This document shows, piece by piece, positions 15,490 through 22,299 of a DNA stretch of 28,685 nt. Source of the DNA: an uncultured Oscillibacter sp. (GTDB lineage: Bacteria > Bacillota > Clostridia > Oscillospirales > Oscillospiraceae); assembly GCA_910583695.1 (NCBI GenBank), contig CAJTZL010000040.1, positions 1-28,685 of the forward strand, written 5' to 3'. The notes beneath the pieces are model-generated. The model had not been told where the DNA came from. It was given only the letters and a program-made list of their open reading frames with translations, and ran no database searches. Every line of letters starts with the position of its first letter. Positions within the stretch are counted from its first letter, which is position 1. A program made the position numbers and the translations under genes.

Positions 15490-16731
15490 ATGGAACGACG
15501 CAGAGTCGTCATCACCGGCCTGGGGGCCGTCACGCCCCTGGGCCTCACCGCAGGGGAGAGCTGGCGGGCCGCCCGGGAGGGCATGTGCGGCATTGGGCCC
15601 ATCACCGCCTATGACCCCGCCGGAATGAAGGTTCAGCTGGCCGCCGAGGTCAAGGGCTTTGACGCCGACGCCCTCTTTGGAAAGCCCGAGGCCAAGCGCA
15701 TGGGCCGCTTTACCCAGTTTGCCCTGGCCGCTGCCCGGGAGGCTCTGGCGGACAGCGGCTTCCAGATGGAGCACGCCGACGCGAAGCGCTGCGGCGTCAT
15801 GGTCTCCAGCGGCATCGGCGGAATCGCCATCACGGAGGAGGAGCACGACCGCGGGCTCGCCCGGGGCTGGGACCGGGTGTCCCCCTTCTTCATTCCCACC
15901 GGCATCTGCAACATGGCCGCCGGGCGGGTGGCCATTGACTCGGGCTTCCGGGGGATGTGCACCTGCCCCGTCACCGCCTGCGCCGGAGGGACCTACGCCG
16001 TGGGAGACGCCTTCCACTATATCCGGGACGGCTATGCCGACGTCTGCCTCTGCGGCGGCAGCGAGACGGCCCTGACGCCCCTGGCGGTGGGAGGCTTCAC
16101 CTCCATGAAGGCCCTGTCCCAGAGCACGGACTCCAGCCGGGCCTCCATCCCCTTTGACGCGGAGCGCAGCGGCTTTGTCATGGGCGAGGGCGCGGGGATG
16201 CTTCTGCTGGAGGAGCTGGGCCACGCCTTGGCCCGGGGAGCGGAGATTTACGCGGAAATCACCGGCTACGGGGCCACCTGCGACGCCTACCATATGACGG
16301 CCCCCCGGCCCGACGGCAGCGGCGGCGCGGACGCCATGGCCCTGGCCCTGGCCGACGGCGGCGCAAAACCGGAGGATGTGGACTACATCAACGCCCACGG
16401 AACCTCCACCCATCTCAACGACGCGGGGGAGACCGCCGCCATCAAGACGGTCTTTGGGGACCACGCCTACAAGCTGGCGGTCAGCTCCACCAAGTCCATG
16501 ACCGGCCACATGCTGGGGGCGGCGGGAGCCGTGGAGGCCATCTTCACCGCCCTGTCCCTGCGGGACGGGTACCTTCCCGCTACCATCAACTATCGGGTTC
16601 CGGACCCGGCGTGCGACCTGGACGTGGTGCCGGGGCAGGGCCGGGAGGCGGACATCCGCTGCGCCCTGTCCAATTCCCTGGGCTTCGGCGGGCACAACGG
16701 CTGCCTGTTATTTAAAAAGTGGGAGGCGTGA
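15490..16731 (+). CDS. fabF: 3-oxoacyl-ACP synthase II
   Basis: Condenses acyl-ACP with malonyl-ACP to extend the chain. The 413 residues carry the Cys-His-His triad Cys164 (TACAGGTYA), His303 (NAHGTST) and His340 (MTGHMLGAAG). ATG 15490 is preferred to an in-frame TTG 15484 because GAGGAGG ends 7 nt before it. It precedes fabZ by only 3 nt. Confidence 0.96.
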   Translation: MERRRVVITGLGAVTPLGLTAGESWRAAREGMCGIGPITAYDPAGMKVQLAAEVKGFDADALFGKPEAKRMGRFTQFALAAAREALADSGFQMEHADAKRCGVMVSSGIGGIAITEEEHDRGLARGWDRVSPFFIPTGICNMAAGRVAIDSGFRGMCTCPVTACAGGTYAVGDAFHYIRDGYADVCLCGGSETALTPLAVGGFTSMKALSQSTDSSRASIPFDAERSGFVMGEGAGMLLLEELGHALARGAEIYAEITGYGATCDAYHMTAPRPDGSGGADAMALALADGGAKPEDVDYINAHGTSTHLNDAGETAAIKTVFGDHAYKLAVSSTKSMTGHMLGAAGAVEAIFTALSLRDGYLPATINYRVPDPACDLDVVPGQGREADIRCALSNSLGFGGHNGCLLFKKWEA

Positions 16732-16734
16732 GCC

Positions 16735-17166
16735 ATGGCCATGCAGTATGATTCCAACCAGATAGCCGAGATCCTGCCCCACCGCTATCCCTTCGCCCTG
16801 GTGGACAGGATTGTGGACGGGGAGCCGGGCCGGTGGGCCCGGGGCGTGAAGTGCGTCACGGTGAACGAGCCCTTCTTCCAGGGGCACTTTCCCCAAAAGC
16901 ACGTGATGCCCGGGGTGCTCCTTATTGAGGCCCTGGCCCAGGTGGGGGGCGTGGCGGTGCTGGCCCTGCCGGAGAACAAGGGGAAGCTGGCCTTCCTGGG
17001 CCGGGTGAAGGACGCCCGGTTCAAGCGTCAGGTGGTCCCCGGGGACGTGGTGGAGCTGGAGTGCCGCCTGACCCGGCAGAAGGGCCCCATCGGCGTGGGA
17101 GAGTGCGTCGCCAGGGTGGACGGCGAGACGGCCGTGACGGCGGAGCTGACCTTTGCCATTGGATAA
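16735..17166 (+). CDS. fabZ: 3-hydroxyacyl-ACP dehydratase
   Basis: Dehydrates 3-hydroxyacyl-ACP to the trans-2-enoyl form. The 143-residue hot-dog protein has LPHRYPF at 14-20, the catalytic His51 in QGHFP and Glu65 in LLIEALAQ. ATG 16735 has GGGAGG at a normal distance; ATG 16741 is too far. It is the last biosynthetic gene of the operon. No FabA-type isomerase is seen, so how unsaturated chains form is not explained by this cluster. Confidence 0.95.
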   Translation: MAMQYDSNQIAEILPHRYPFALVDRIVDGEPGRWARGVKCVTVNEPFFQGHFPQKHVMPGVLLIEALAQVGGVAVLALPENKGKLAFLGRVKDARFKRQVVPGDVVELECRLTRQKGPIGVGECVARVDGETAVTAELTFAIG

Positions 17167-17177
17167 CAAGACGGCGG

Positions 17178-17206
17178 TTGCTTTTTTCCGCCGGTTTGGG
17201 TATCAT
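17178..17206 (+). promoter_or_regulatory. Candidate promoter of the MarR-family gene
   Basis: TTGCTT (17178-17183), a 17-bp spacer and TATCAT (17201-17206) lie 36 nt before the regulator start and after fabZ. This would let the regulator be made independently of the long operon. No copy of the acpP palindrome is visible here. Confidence 0.45.
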
Positions 17207-17242
17207 AAGAACGGCAGAATCATTCCGGGAGGAGGAAGGGCC

Positions 17243-17704
17243 ATGCTGGAGCAGGCGTTCAACAGCGTGTACTCGAAATTCAAGCTGCACTTTTATCAGG
17301 AGATTTTCCGGCGCTTTCAGGACCGGGAGGCCAGCCTGACCACGGTGGAGACCTTCTGCATGGAGTCCATCCAGGCTCTGGGCAGTCCCACCGTCAACGA
17401 GTTCGCCAGCTTCATGCGCATCTCCCCGCCCAACGCGGCTTACAAGGTGAACAGCCTGGTGAAAAAGGGCTACGTCCGCAAGGTCCAATCCGCCAGCGAC
17501 CGCCGGGAGTACCACCTGGAGGCCACTCAGAAGTATATGGAGTACTACAATGTGTCCCGGAGCTATATCGAGACGGTGATGGACCGGGTCTCCGCCCGCT
17601 TCACGCCGGAGGAGTGCAGGAAGCTGGAGGAGATGCTCCGGATCGTCGACCGGGAGCTGATGCCGGAGGTAGGGCTCCCGCCGGAGCGGGAAGAGGACGC
17701 ATAA
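17243..17704 (+). CDS. MarR-family regulator, probable FabT-like repressor of fatty acid synthesis
   Basis: Winged-helix DNA-binding protein of 153 residues. The centre shows the MarR pattern: a helix-turn-helix segment (SPTVNEFASFMRISPPNAAYKV, about 50-72), a wing with KKGYVRKVQSASDRREYHLE, and a long C-terminal dimer helix region. Position in the lipid cluster and length fit FabT, which in Firmicutes represses fab genes with acyl-ACP as corepressor. GGAGGAAGG ends just before ATG 17243, which is preferred over an upstream GTG-type extension that runs back into fabZ. Unlike in streptococci, the regulator gene comes last. A terminator follows directly. The regulatory role is inferred. Confidence 0.82.
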   Translation: MLEQAFNSVYSKFKLHFYQEIFRRFQDREASLTTVETFCMESIQALGSPTVNEFASFMRISPPNAAYKVNSLVKKGYVRKVQSASDRREYHLEATQKYMEYYNVSRSYIETVMDRVSARFTPEECRKLEEMLRIVDRELMPEVGLPPEREEDA

Positions 17705-17740
17705 AAACGGACGGCAGGCCAGTGACCTGCCGTCCGTTTT
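17704..17740. terminator. Bidirectional terminator closing the fatty acid operon
   Basis: A perfect 15-bp stem (17704-17718 with 17726-17740) encloses a 7-nt loop. It ends in four T on the plus strand and begins with four A, so it also serves the minus-strand peptide gene. It overlaps the regulator stop codon. Confidence 0.88.
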
Positions 17741-17753
17741 GGAAAAGAGGAGC

Positions 17754-17846
17754 TTACTTGCGGTTTTCCTTCTGGTTCTGGCGCTGCTCCTTCTGGTTGT
17801 TCTGCTGGTTCTGTTCGCGTTCGTTCTGGTTGTTCCGGTTCTCCAT
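17754..17846 (-). CDS. 30-residue Asn/Gln-rich hydrophilic peptide
   Basis: A short gene starts at ATG 17846 behind an excellent ribosome site (AAAGGAGGTG, 8 nt spacing) and ends at TAA just before the shared terminator. The product has 9 Asn, 8 Gln, 5 Glu, 4 Arg, 3 Lys and one Met, and no other residue. Such composition gives no globular core; it would be disordered or bind nucleic acid or another protein. Short Asn/Gln-rich proteins occur among spore proteins of Firmicutes, but I cannot assign it to a named family. Its 5' region contains the long hairpin at 17871-17927. Confidence 0.7.
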   Translation of the reverse strand: MENRNNQNEREQNQQNNQKEQRQNQKENRK

Positions 17847-17870
17847 TGAGAACACCTCCTTTCGGCTCCA

Positions 17871-17927
17871 GAGGGTATCTTCAAGCCGGCGGAATCTCCG
17901 GCGCCCCGCCGGCTTGAAGACACCCTC
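17871..17927. other. Long inverted repeat upstream of the small peptide gene
   Basis: Two 22-nt arms (17871-17892 and 17906-17927) pair with one mismatch around a 13-nt loop. There is no T-run on either side. It lies 24 nt before the peptide start on the minus strand, and about 65 nt before the infC promoter on the plus strand. It could be part of the peptide mRNA leader or a site for a dimeric protein. Confidence 0.6.
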
Positions 17928-17993
17928 CAGTGAGTTCAGAGGTTATTCTTGCCACCGGATTAGAAAATTATTCAAAAAGGAGAAAAATCTTTG

Positions 17994-18022
17994 TTGACAA
18001 AGGGACTGCGGGCTGATATACT
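17994..18022 (+). promoter_or_regulatory. Promoter of infC-rpmI-rplT
   Basis: TTGACA (17994-17999), a 17-bp spacer and TATACT (18017-18022) make a near-consensus housekeeping promoter. Transcription should begin near 18029, giving a leader of about 160 nt. Confidence 0.88.
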
Positions 18023-18028
18023 GATTTG

Positions 18029-18187
18029 GCAAAACAAAGAAGGCTGGCTGCATCCGCCTCACCTCCAGCGTATCTGCGAAGAGGTCAAGAACGATTTTTC
18101 GAAACTGCCGTTCCCGGCGGTTCGTTGTCGCGCGGATGCCTTGCGGTGTCCGCGTTTTGTGATTTTTAGGATGGAGGTGCTTTGACC
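18029..18187 (+). promoter_or_regulatory. infC leader with attenuator (candidate L20-responsive leader)
   Basis: Near the end of the leader a 10-bp stem (18131-18140 with 18145-18154, including two G-U pairs) with loop TTGC is followed by TTTT and, after four bases, TTTTT: a terminator. An early segment, GCATCCGC at 18050-18057, is perfectly complementary to GCGGATGC at 18132-18139 inside the terminator, so pairing of the two would prevent termination. A third stem (around 18107-18126) sits between. In B. subtilis, L20 controls this operon by stabilising a terminator against a long-range pairing. The same logic is visible here; the L20 role is inferred from that. Confidence 0.7.
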
Positions 18188-18706
18188 ATTAGTAAGCAAG
18201 TGCATGAACTGAATGAGAGTATCGGCGACAAGGAGATCCGTTTGATTGGCCCTGCAGGCGAGCAGCTTGGCATCATGGCCCCCGCACAGGCTCTGCGCAT
18301 CGCCGAGGAACAGAATCTGGACTTGGTCAAGATCTCGCCCCAGGCCAAACCCCCGGTCTGTAAGCTGATGAACTATGGGAAGTTCCGGTTTGAACAGAGC
18401 AAACGGGAAAAAGAGGCCAGAAAGAACCAGCACGTGGTGGAGATCAAGGAGATTCGGATGTCTCCGGGCATTGACATCGGGGACTTCAACACGAAGCTCC
18501 GGAATGCCCAGAAGTTCATCGCCGACGGCAATCGGGTCAAGGTCTCTGTTCGCTTCCGCGGCCGCGAAATGGCGCACACCGACATTGGGCGGGACCTTCT
18601 GACCCGCTTTGCCGAGCAGTGCACCGAGATTGCCAATCTGGACCGGCCCGCCAAGCTGGAGGGACGCATGATGTCCATTTTTCTCTCTCCCAAGGCAGGC
18701 AAGTAA
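18188..18706 (+). CDS. infC: Translation initiation factor IF-3
   Basis: Binds the 30S subunit and checks start codon pairing. The product is 172 residues when read from the AUU at 18188. That codon is chosen because GGAGGT (18173-18178) lies 9 nt before it, while the in-frame TTG at 18182 is only 3 nt away. The following residues, SKQVHELNESIGDKEIRLIG, align with the Firmicutes start after their AUU. The N-terminal domain contains the LIGPAGEQLGI strand. The C-terminal domain has the KEIRMSPGIDIGDF and VRFRGREMAH segments. An AUU start allows IF-3 to repress its own translation. Confidence 0.95.
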   Translation: MSKQVHELNESIGDKEIRLIGPAGEQLGIMAPAQALRIAEEQNLDLVKISPQAKPPVCKLMNYGKFRFEQSKREKEARKNQHVVEIKEIRMSPGIDIGDFNTKLRNAQKFIADGNRVKVSVRFRGREMAHTDIGRDLLTRFAEQCTEIANLDRPAKLEGRMMSIFLSPKAGK

Positions 18707-18747
18707 AATTTGTTGTAAGTTCAAAAACACGGAAGGAGTCAATCACT

Positions 18748-18945
18748 ATGCCGAAGCTGAAAACCCACAGCGGCGCCAAAAAGAGATTCAACCTCACCAA
18801 GACCGGCAAGGTCAAACGCGCCAAAGCCTTTAAAAGCCACATTCTGACCAAGAAGGACACCAAGCGGACCCGCCGCCTCCGCTCCGGCGGCTATGCTGAC
18901 GCCACCAATGTGGACGCGATCCGCAAGATGATCCCCTACAAGTAA
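18748..18945 (+). CDS. rpmI: Ribosomal protein L35
   Basis: A 65-residue, highly basic large-subunit protein. It begins MPKLKTHSGAKKRF, the signature start of L35, and ends RKMIPYK. GGAAGGAG lies 9 nt before ATG 18748. An upstream in-frame extension into infC is ruled out by that signature. It sits between infC and rplT as in most bacteria. Confidence 0.97.
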   Translation: MPKLKTHSGAKKRFNLTKTGKVKRAKAFKSHILTKKDTKRTRRLRSGGYADATNVDAIRKMIPYK

Positions 18946-18965
18946 GAAAAGGAGGCTTTTGAAAG

Positions 18966-19316
18966 ATGGCTAGAGTCAAAGGCGCGATGATGACGCGCAA
19001 GAGAAGAAATAAGATCATGAAGCTGGCGAAGGGCTACTGGGGCTCCAAGTCCAAGCACTTCCGCGTGGCCAACCAGGCCGTGATGAAGTCCCTGAGCTAT
19101 GCCTACACCGGCCGCAAGCTGAAAAAGCGTGATTTCCGTTCCCTGTGGATCACCCGCATCTCCGCCGCCTGCAAGATGAACGGAATGAATTACTCCACCT
19201 TTATGCACGGCCTGAAAACCGCCGGAGTGGAGATCAACCGCAAGATGCTGGCCGAGCTGGCCGTCAGCGACGCCGCCGCCTTCACCCAGCTCACTGAAAT
19301 CGCCAAGAAGGCGTAA
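18966..19316 (+). CDS. rplT: Ribosomal protein L20
   Basis: A 116-residue protein needed early in large-subunit assembly. It begins MARVKGA and carries KRRNKIMKLAKGYWG and the GRKLKKRDFRSLWITRI segment typical of L20. AGGAGG precedes the ATG at normal spacing. In Firmicutes it also regulates its own operon through the leader seen at 18029-18187. A terminator follows. Confidence 0.97.
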   Translation: MARVKGAMMTRKRRNKIMKLAKGYWGSKSKHFRVANQAVMKSLSYAYTGRKLKKRDFRSLWITRISAACKMNGMNYSTFMHGLKTAGVEINRKMLAELAVSDAAAFTQLTEIAKKA

Positions 19317-19334
19317 TCAGTTTTTGAAAAGAAT

Positions 19335-19370
19335 AAAAAGGACTTCGGAAGGGATTCCGGAGTCCTTTTT
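19335..19370 (+). terminator. Terminator after rplT
   Basis: A 16-bp stem (19335-19350 with 19355-19370, one G-U pair) with the loop GGGA ends in six T. It can act in both directions because its left arm starts with five A. Confidence 0.88.
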
Positions 19371-19407
19371 TATACCGCAGGATTTAGCAGGCCTCGTTGG
19401 TCTGTGA

Positions 19408-19413
19408 TAGAAT
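19408..19413 (+). promoter_or_regulatory. Extended -10 element of the toxin-like transcript
   Basis: TG-A-TAGAAT forms an extended -10, with a weak TTAGCA 18 nt upstream. The start would be near 19420. A 9-bp hairpin (19415-19423 with 19430-19438) lies at the very 5' end. Confidence 0.5.
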
Positions 19414-19445
19414 ATACCCGCCCTGAAAGGGGCGGGTACTGTTCC

Positions 19446-19592
19446 ATGTATGGCGGTCAGCTCATCATACCCCAGCGAAATCCCAAGTGGGGGGAGGTGA
19501 GGCGGACGTGGAAAAGACAGGTTTTTGCTGCATTGCAAATCCTGGGATTCGTGCTGCTGGTAATGTACGTATTGACCACAAAAGCGTGCTAG
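19446..19592 (+). CDS. Candidate type I toxin: small single-helix membrane peptide
   Basis: A 48-residue frame from ATG 19446, or 31 residues from GTG 19497, ends at TAG 19590. The C-terminal part is basic (RRTWKR), then one hydrophobic helix of about 18 residues (VFAALQILGFVLLVMYVL), then a short polar tail. The start is uncertain: ATG 19446 has no ribosome site, and the GGGGGGAGG run overlaps GTG 19497. The mRNA can pair its 5' region (19450-19461) with its 3' region (19642-19653) over 12 bases. Together with the antisense promoter at 19678-19705 this resembles the holin-like type I toxins of Firmicutes. Toxicity is inferred. Confidence 0.55.
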   Translation: MYGGQLIIPQRNPKWGEVRRTWKRQVFAALQILGFVLLVMYVLTTKAC

Positions 19593-19671
19593 CCGCCCGG
19601 TTGCACCCCGGACGGCTAACGCTTGTTAGCGGATAGTTTGGGCTGACCGCTATGGAGCGGTACCCTTTTCT
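19590..19671 (-). ncRNA. Candidate antisense RNA antitoxin
   Basis: Starting about 7 nt after the minus-strand -10 box, an RNA of roughly 80-100 nt would run back over the 3' end of the toxin transcript. On that strand an 11-bp GC stem (from 19608-19618 and 19590-19600, one mismatch) is followed after five bases by TTTT, a plausible terminator. The RNA would be fully complementary to the toxin mRNA 3' part, including the segment that pairs with its 5' end. There is no reading frame of note. Ends are approximate. Confidence 0.55.
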
Positions 19672-19677
19672 ATCTTC

Positions 19678-19705
19678 ATTATAACATGCCCCGCCGTTTT
19701 GTCAA
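19678..19705 (-). promoter_or_regulatory. Strong promoter of the antisense RNA
   Basis: On the minus strand a perfect TTGACA (19700-19705) and a perfect TATAAT (19678-19683) are 16 bp apart, and TG precedes the -10 by one base (extended -10). No protein gene starts downstream within several hundred bases, so the promoter must serve a noncoding RNA. Confidence 0.8.
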
Positions 19706-19811
19706 GCACGCCTTCCGGCGGGATGCGGCCTTAATGCACATTTCATAATAAGGGGATCAGGGGCGGACCTGTGCCCTGCTCCGGCGAGCGGCCAAGGAGA
19801 AGAGGGGAACC

Positions 19812-20837
19812 TTATGTGTCAACCCGACAGAAGTAGGGCCCGCAGTTTGCCTCGTGGGTGTGGACATAGGTCCAGGTGAAATCCTTGTCCACCAGGTAGA
19901 CGTCGTGGAGGTCCTCAAAAAAATTCTCCGCCAAGGGCAGTTCCACCGGCTTCACGTAGGGCAGATCGTTCCACTTCCCCTCGTAAAAGAGATAGATCTT
20001 CCCGGCGGGCAGGGCCGCCAGGGCGTCCCGGGCGGCACCGCCCTCCAGACAGGGAACCAGCTTCCAGGAGAAGATGTGCCAAAGGTAATTTCCCTCCGCC
20101 AGCACGTGCTTGCCCAGGTCCGCTTCCGAAACGTCCCCGGCGAAGGCGTCCAGCCACTGGTTTTTTACCGCCCGGAAGGTGGTGGGGAAGGGCTCCTCCC
20201 ACTCCACCATGGTTCCCACACAGCGGTGGATGGGCTGACCCAGGCCGTGGAACTTGGCCTCATAGTCCGTCATGACCCCCACCGGGCCGTTTTCGTGGAG
20301 ATTCCATGTGACCTCCGACAGCCGGAAGCCGAACTGGGGCAGCTCCTCCACGGAGAACTCGAAGAGGGGCTGGTTGTCCGTCTTGAAGTGAATCTGCCCG
20401 CCCATTTTCAGAACCTGCCGGTAGAGCTTGAGGAAATTCCCGTGGGTCAGCCGCCGCTTGGCGTGGCGGCCGCTGGGCCAGGGGTCGCAGAAGTTGACGT
20501 AGATGCGGTCCACCTCGCCGGGGGCGAAGAAGTAGGGGAGCTGGTCCGCGTTGGCACTGACAAACCAGACGTTTGTGAGCCCTTCGCCCACGCAGCGCTC
20601 CATGGCCACAACCATGGCGTCGGGCACTATCTCCACCGCCAGGAACAGCACGTCCGGCTCCGCGGCGGCGGTTCCGGCGGTAAAGCGGCCCTTGCCGCAG
20701 CCCAGCTCCAGGTGGATTTCCCGAGCCTGGGGCATCAGCTCCCGCCAGCGGCCGGGACGGTCATAGGGGTCCCGGATCAGACGGTCGCCGCAGCGCTCCA
20801 TCCGGGGGATCAGGTTCTTCTTTTTCCGCATTCGCAT
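19812..20837 (-). CDS. trmB: tRNA (guanine-N7)-methyltransferase with a C-terminal extension
   Basis: Methylates G46 of tRNAs using S-adenosylmethionine. Residues 1-210 are a full TrmB. They include the SAM motif LELGCGKG (43-50), the acidic AVEIVPD strand and the NFCDPWPSGRHAKRRLTHGNFL signature (115-136). ATG 20837 is chosen because AGGAGG lies 10 nt upstream and homology begins there. The protein runs on to 341 residues, although TrmB is usually near 215. Residues about 218-341 form a separate domain with LWHIFSW, IYLFYEGKW and DVYLVDKDFTWTYVHTHE segments, which resembles the DUF4275 type as I remember it. It follows the thymidylate-synthase-like gene by 41 nt. Confidence 0.92.
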   Translation of the reverse strand: MRMRKKKNLIPRMERCGDRLIRDPYDRPGRWRELMPQAREIHLELGCGKGRFTAGTAAAEPDVLFLAVEIVPDAMVVAMERCVGEGLTNVWFVSANADQLPYFFAPGEVDRIYVNFCDPWPSGRHAKRRLTHGNFLKLYRQVLKMGGQIHFKTDNQPLFEFSVEELPQFGFRLSEVTWNLHENGPVGVMTDYEAKFHGLGQPIHRCVGTMVEWEEPFPTTFRAVKNQWLDAFAGDVSEADLGKHVLAEGNYLWHIFSWKLVPCLEGGAARDALAALPAGKIYLFYEGKWNDLPYVKPVELPLAENFFEDLHDVYLVDKDFTWTYVHTHEANCGPYFCRVDT

Positions 20838-20878
20838 AGGGCGGCGTCCTCCTGAGTTGATGAGTTGAAAGAAGGGGC

Positions 20879-21532
20879 TTAAACAGCGCCCTCCGCTTTT
20901 AAAATGCCGAGTACCTTGGTTTCGTCCTTGCGGTAGTAGTGTGCGGATTTGACAAGCAGCGTCATCCGGCCCCGGGGTATTCCCGTCTGTTCGGAAACGG
21001 TTTGCAGGATGGTCTGGAGCATCACGAGATTGATGTAGGCCTTGCACCCGAAATCCAGCGCACGGCAGTAAACCGTCAGGTTGAGATTCCCGTCCTCCTC
21101 CTGAAAATCCAGCAGGCTGACGCAGGGGATGTAGCCCTCGTCGGTCAAAGGCTCGAAGGTGGTGATGGCGGCAGACCGGGTGTGGGGGTTTTCGTTCAGG
21201 CGGCGGATCACCCATTGCATCTGATCCTTTTGGCCCATGTAGGAGAATAACCGGGAAGCATAGGAAGTTTCGTTATGGATCTCCTTGACGCGCTCCTGGA
21301 CCGTGAAATTCCGAACCATCCAGTCGTATTCCTCCAGAACCTTGTGCCGCTCTATGATGGCGTCGGGGAGAGACGCGTCCGAGACGGCAAAGGTTAATCC
21401 AAAGACCTCCTTTGCCTCGGCGTATTCTCCGGTGTTGTCTGTGTAGGTCACGGCGGCTCCCTGCCGGTAAACGGTGTGCAGTACCGCGACCCAGGCCTCG
21501 CCAAGACTCGAAAATAAACCTAAATCCTGCAT
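20879..21532 (-). CDS. Thymidylate-synthase-like protein
   Basis: A 217-residue protein from ATG 21532, behind GAGG. Its second half follows the thymidylate synthase fold: Cys137 (YIPC), Arg157 and Asp160 (CRALD), Asn168 (YINL), and His198 and Tyr200 (SAHYY). The spacing from Cys to each of these is the same as in E. coli ThyA (C146, R166, D169, N177, H207, Y209). The paired arginines before the catalytic Cys are reduced to one (Arg119 in HTRS), the usual WN segment is absent, and the N-terminal half is diverged. It could make dTMP, hydroxymethylate another pyrimidine nucleotide, or be a non-catalytic relative. It is first in an operon with trmB. Confidence 0.72.
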   Translation of the reverse strand: MQDLGLFSSLGEAWVAVLHTVYRQGAAVTYTDNTGEYAEAKEVFGLTFAVSDASLPDAIIERHKVLEEYDWMVRNFTVQERVKEIHNETSYASRLFSYMGQKDQMQWVIRRLNENPHTRSAAITTFEPLTDEGYIPCVSLLDFQEEDGNLNLTVYCRALDFGCKAYINLVMLQTILQTVSEQTGIPRGRMTLLVKSAHYYRKDETKVLGILKAEGAV

Positions 21533-21682
21533 GACGGCTGGTTCCTCATTTCCTTGAAAAACGTATTTCACCCGCTGCCGGGCGGCATAGCCGAGCGGAG
21601 TCTGCCTTGGAATCCGGAGCCCGGTTCTTCTGCGCATAAATCGGCCGTTCTGTACGGCGGACCGTTATAGGCAGGAATCCCG

Positions 21683-21715
21683 GCCGTCCGGCCAAATTGC
21701 GGTTGCCCGGACGGC
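21683..21715 (-). other. Leader hairpin before the thymidylate-synthase-like gene
   Basis: A perfect 9-bp GC stem (21683-21691 with 21707-21715) with a 15-nt loop lies just after the predicted transcription start. The leader to ATG 21532 would be about 190 nt, long enough for regulation. No known riboswitch is recognised. Confidence 0.4.
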
Positions 21716-21726
21716 TTGTGCGTTTA

Positions 21727-21755
21727 ATGATAGCATAAAGAATGGGGAAATGCAA
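21727..21755 (-). promoter_or_regulatory. Candidate promoter of the thymidylate-synthase-like/trmB operon
   Basis: On the minus strand TTGCAT (21750-21755), a 17-bp spacer and TATCAT (21727-21732) fit a housekeeping promoter. The start would be near 21720. Confidence 0.6.
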
Positions 21756-22243
21756 CGCTATTCCAATTGTCTGCCGTGCGTGGCCGTCAGTGTGCGCAGG
21801 CAGCAGAATCTGTATTCTCTGTTCATTCAGCCGCATATCCCCCACTCGGAACAGACTTCTGCACCCAAGTCACGCAGCTCTCTCAATGAAAATGCTGAAA
21901 TTCACCCAACTGAGATTTGCTGGAAACAGGTATATGTCATATGTCGTGTCACTCCTACAATTTGATACAGCTGGACTGCTCCTCCATCTTTGCACTGTGA
22001 TCCGGCAGGAGGCGGCTGCTCGAAGAGGCCGTCCTGAAGCCCTTTCCGGGAAGCGCTCTTGACTGCTTCACTTTTTGTATCACATTTATTACAATTTTCT
22101 CCTATAAATTAAGAATGCCGCAGCAAAACTGCCATGGAATGAACAACTTACTATATTCAAATGAGAATTTTGCATCTTTGCAAGTTTTAAATACTGCTCA
22201 TACGGAAAGATTTCTGAAACTCAGATACTGCAATGGGATTGTG
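21756..22243. other. Gene-free AT-richer stretch
   Basis: About 490 nt between the thymidylate-synthase-like operon and the symporter terminator. Open frames here are short, lack ribosome sites and have no family resemblance I can see. Base composition drops, especially from 22070 on. It may hold remains of a decayed gene. Confidence 0.5.
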
Positions 22244-22244
22244 C

Positions 22245-22289
22245 AAAAAAAGAACCCCGTTTTTCGATAAAACAGTTCGAAAAACGAGG
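22245..22289 (-). terminator. Terminator of the symporter operon
   Basis: On the minus strand a 13-bp stem (22277-22289 with 22255-22267, one imperfect pair) is followed by TTC and a run of seven T. It lies 11 nt after the symporter stop. Confidence 0.8.
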
Positions 22290-22299
22290 CTTGTTTGTA

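Noticed and set aside
19590..19630. Inverted repeat with CTAAC/GTTAG reminiscent of an integron attC site
   Set aside because: The core-site order and spacing do not fit attC and there is no integrase or cassette array. The stems are better explained as toxin-antitoxin RNA hairpins.
21742..22062. Plus-strand 106-codon frame in the gap before the symporter
   Set aside because: No ribosome site, no recognisable domain, and unusual composition. It is not supported as a gene.
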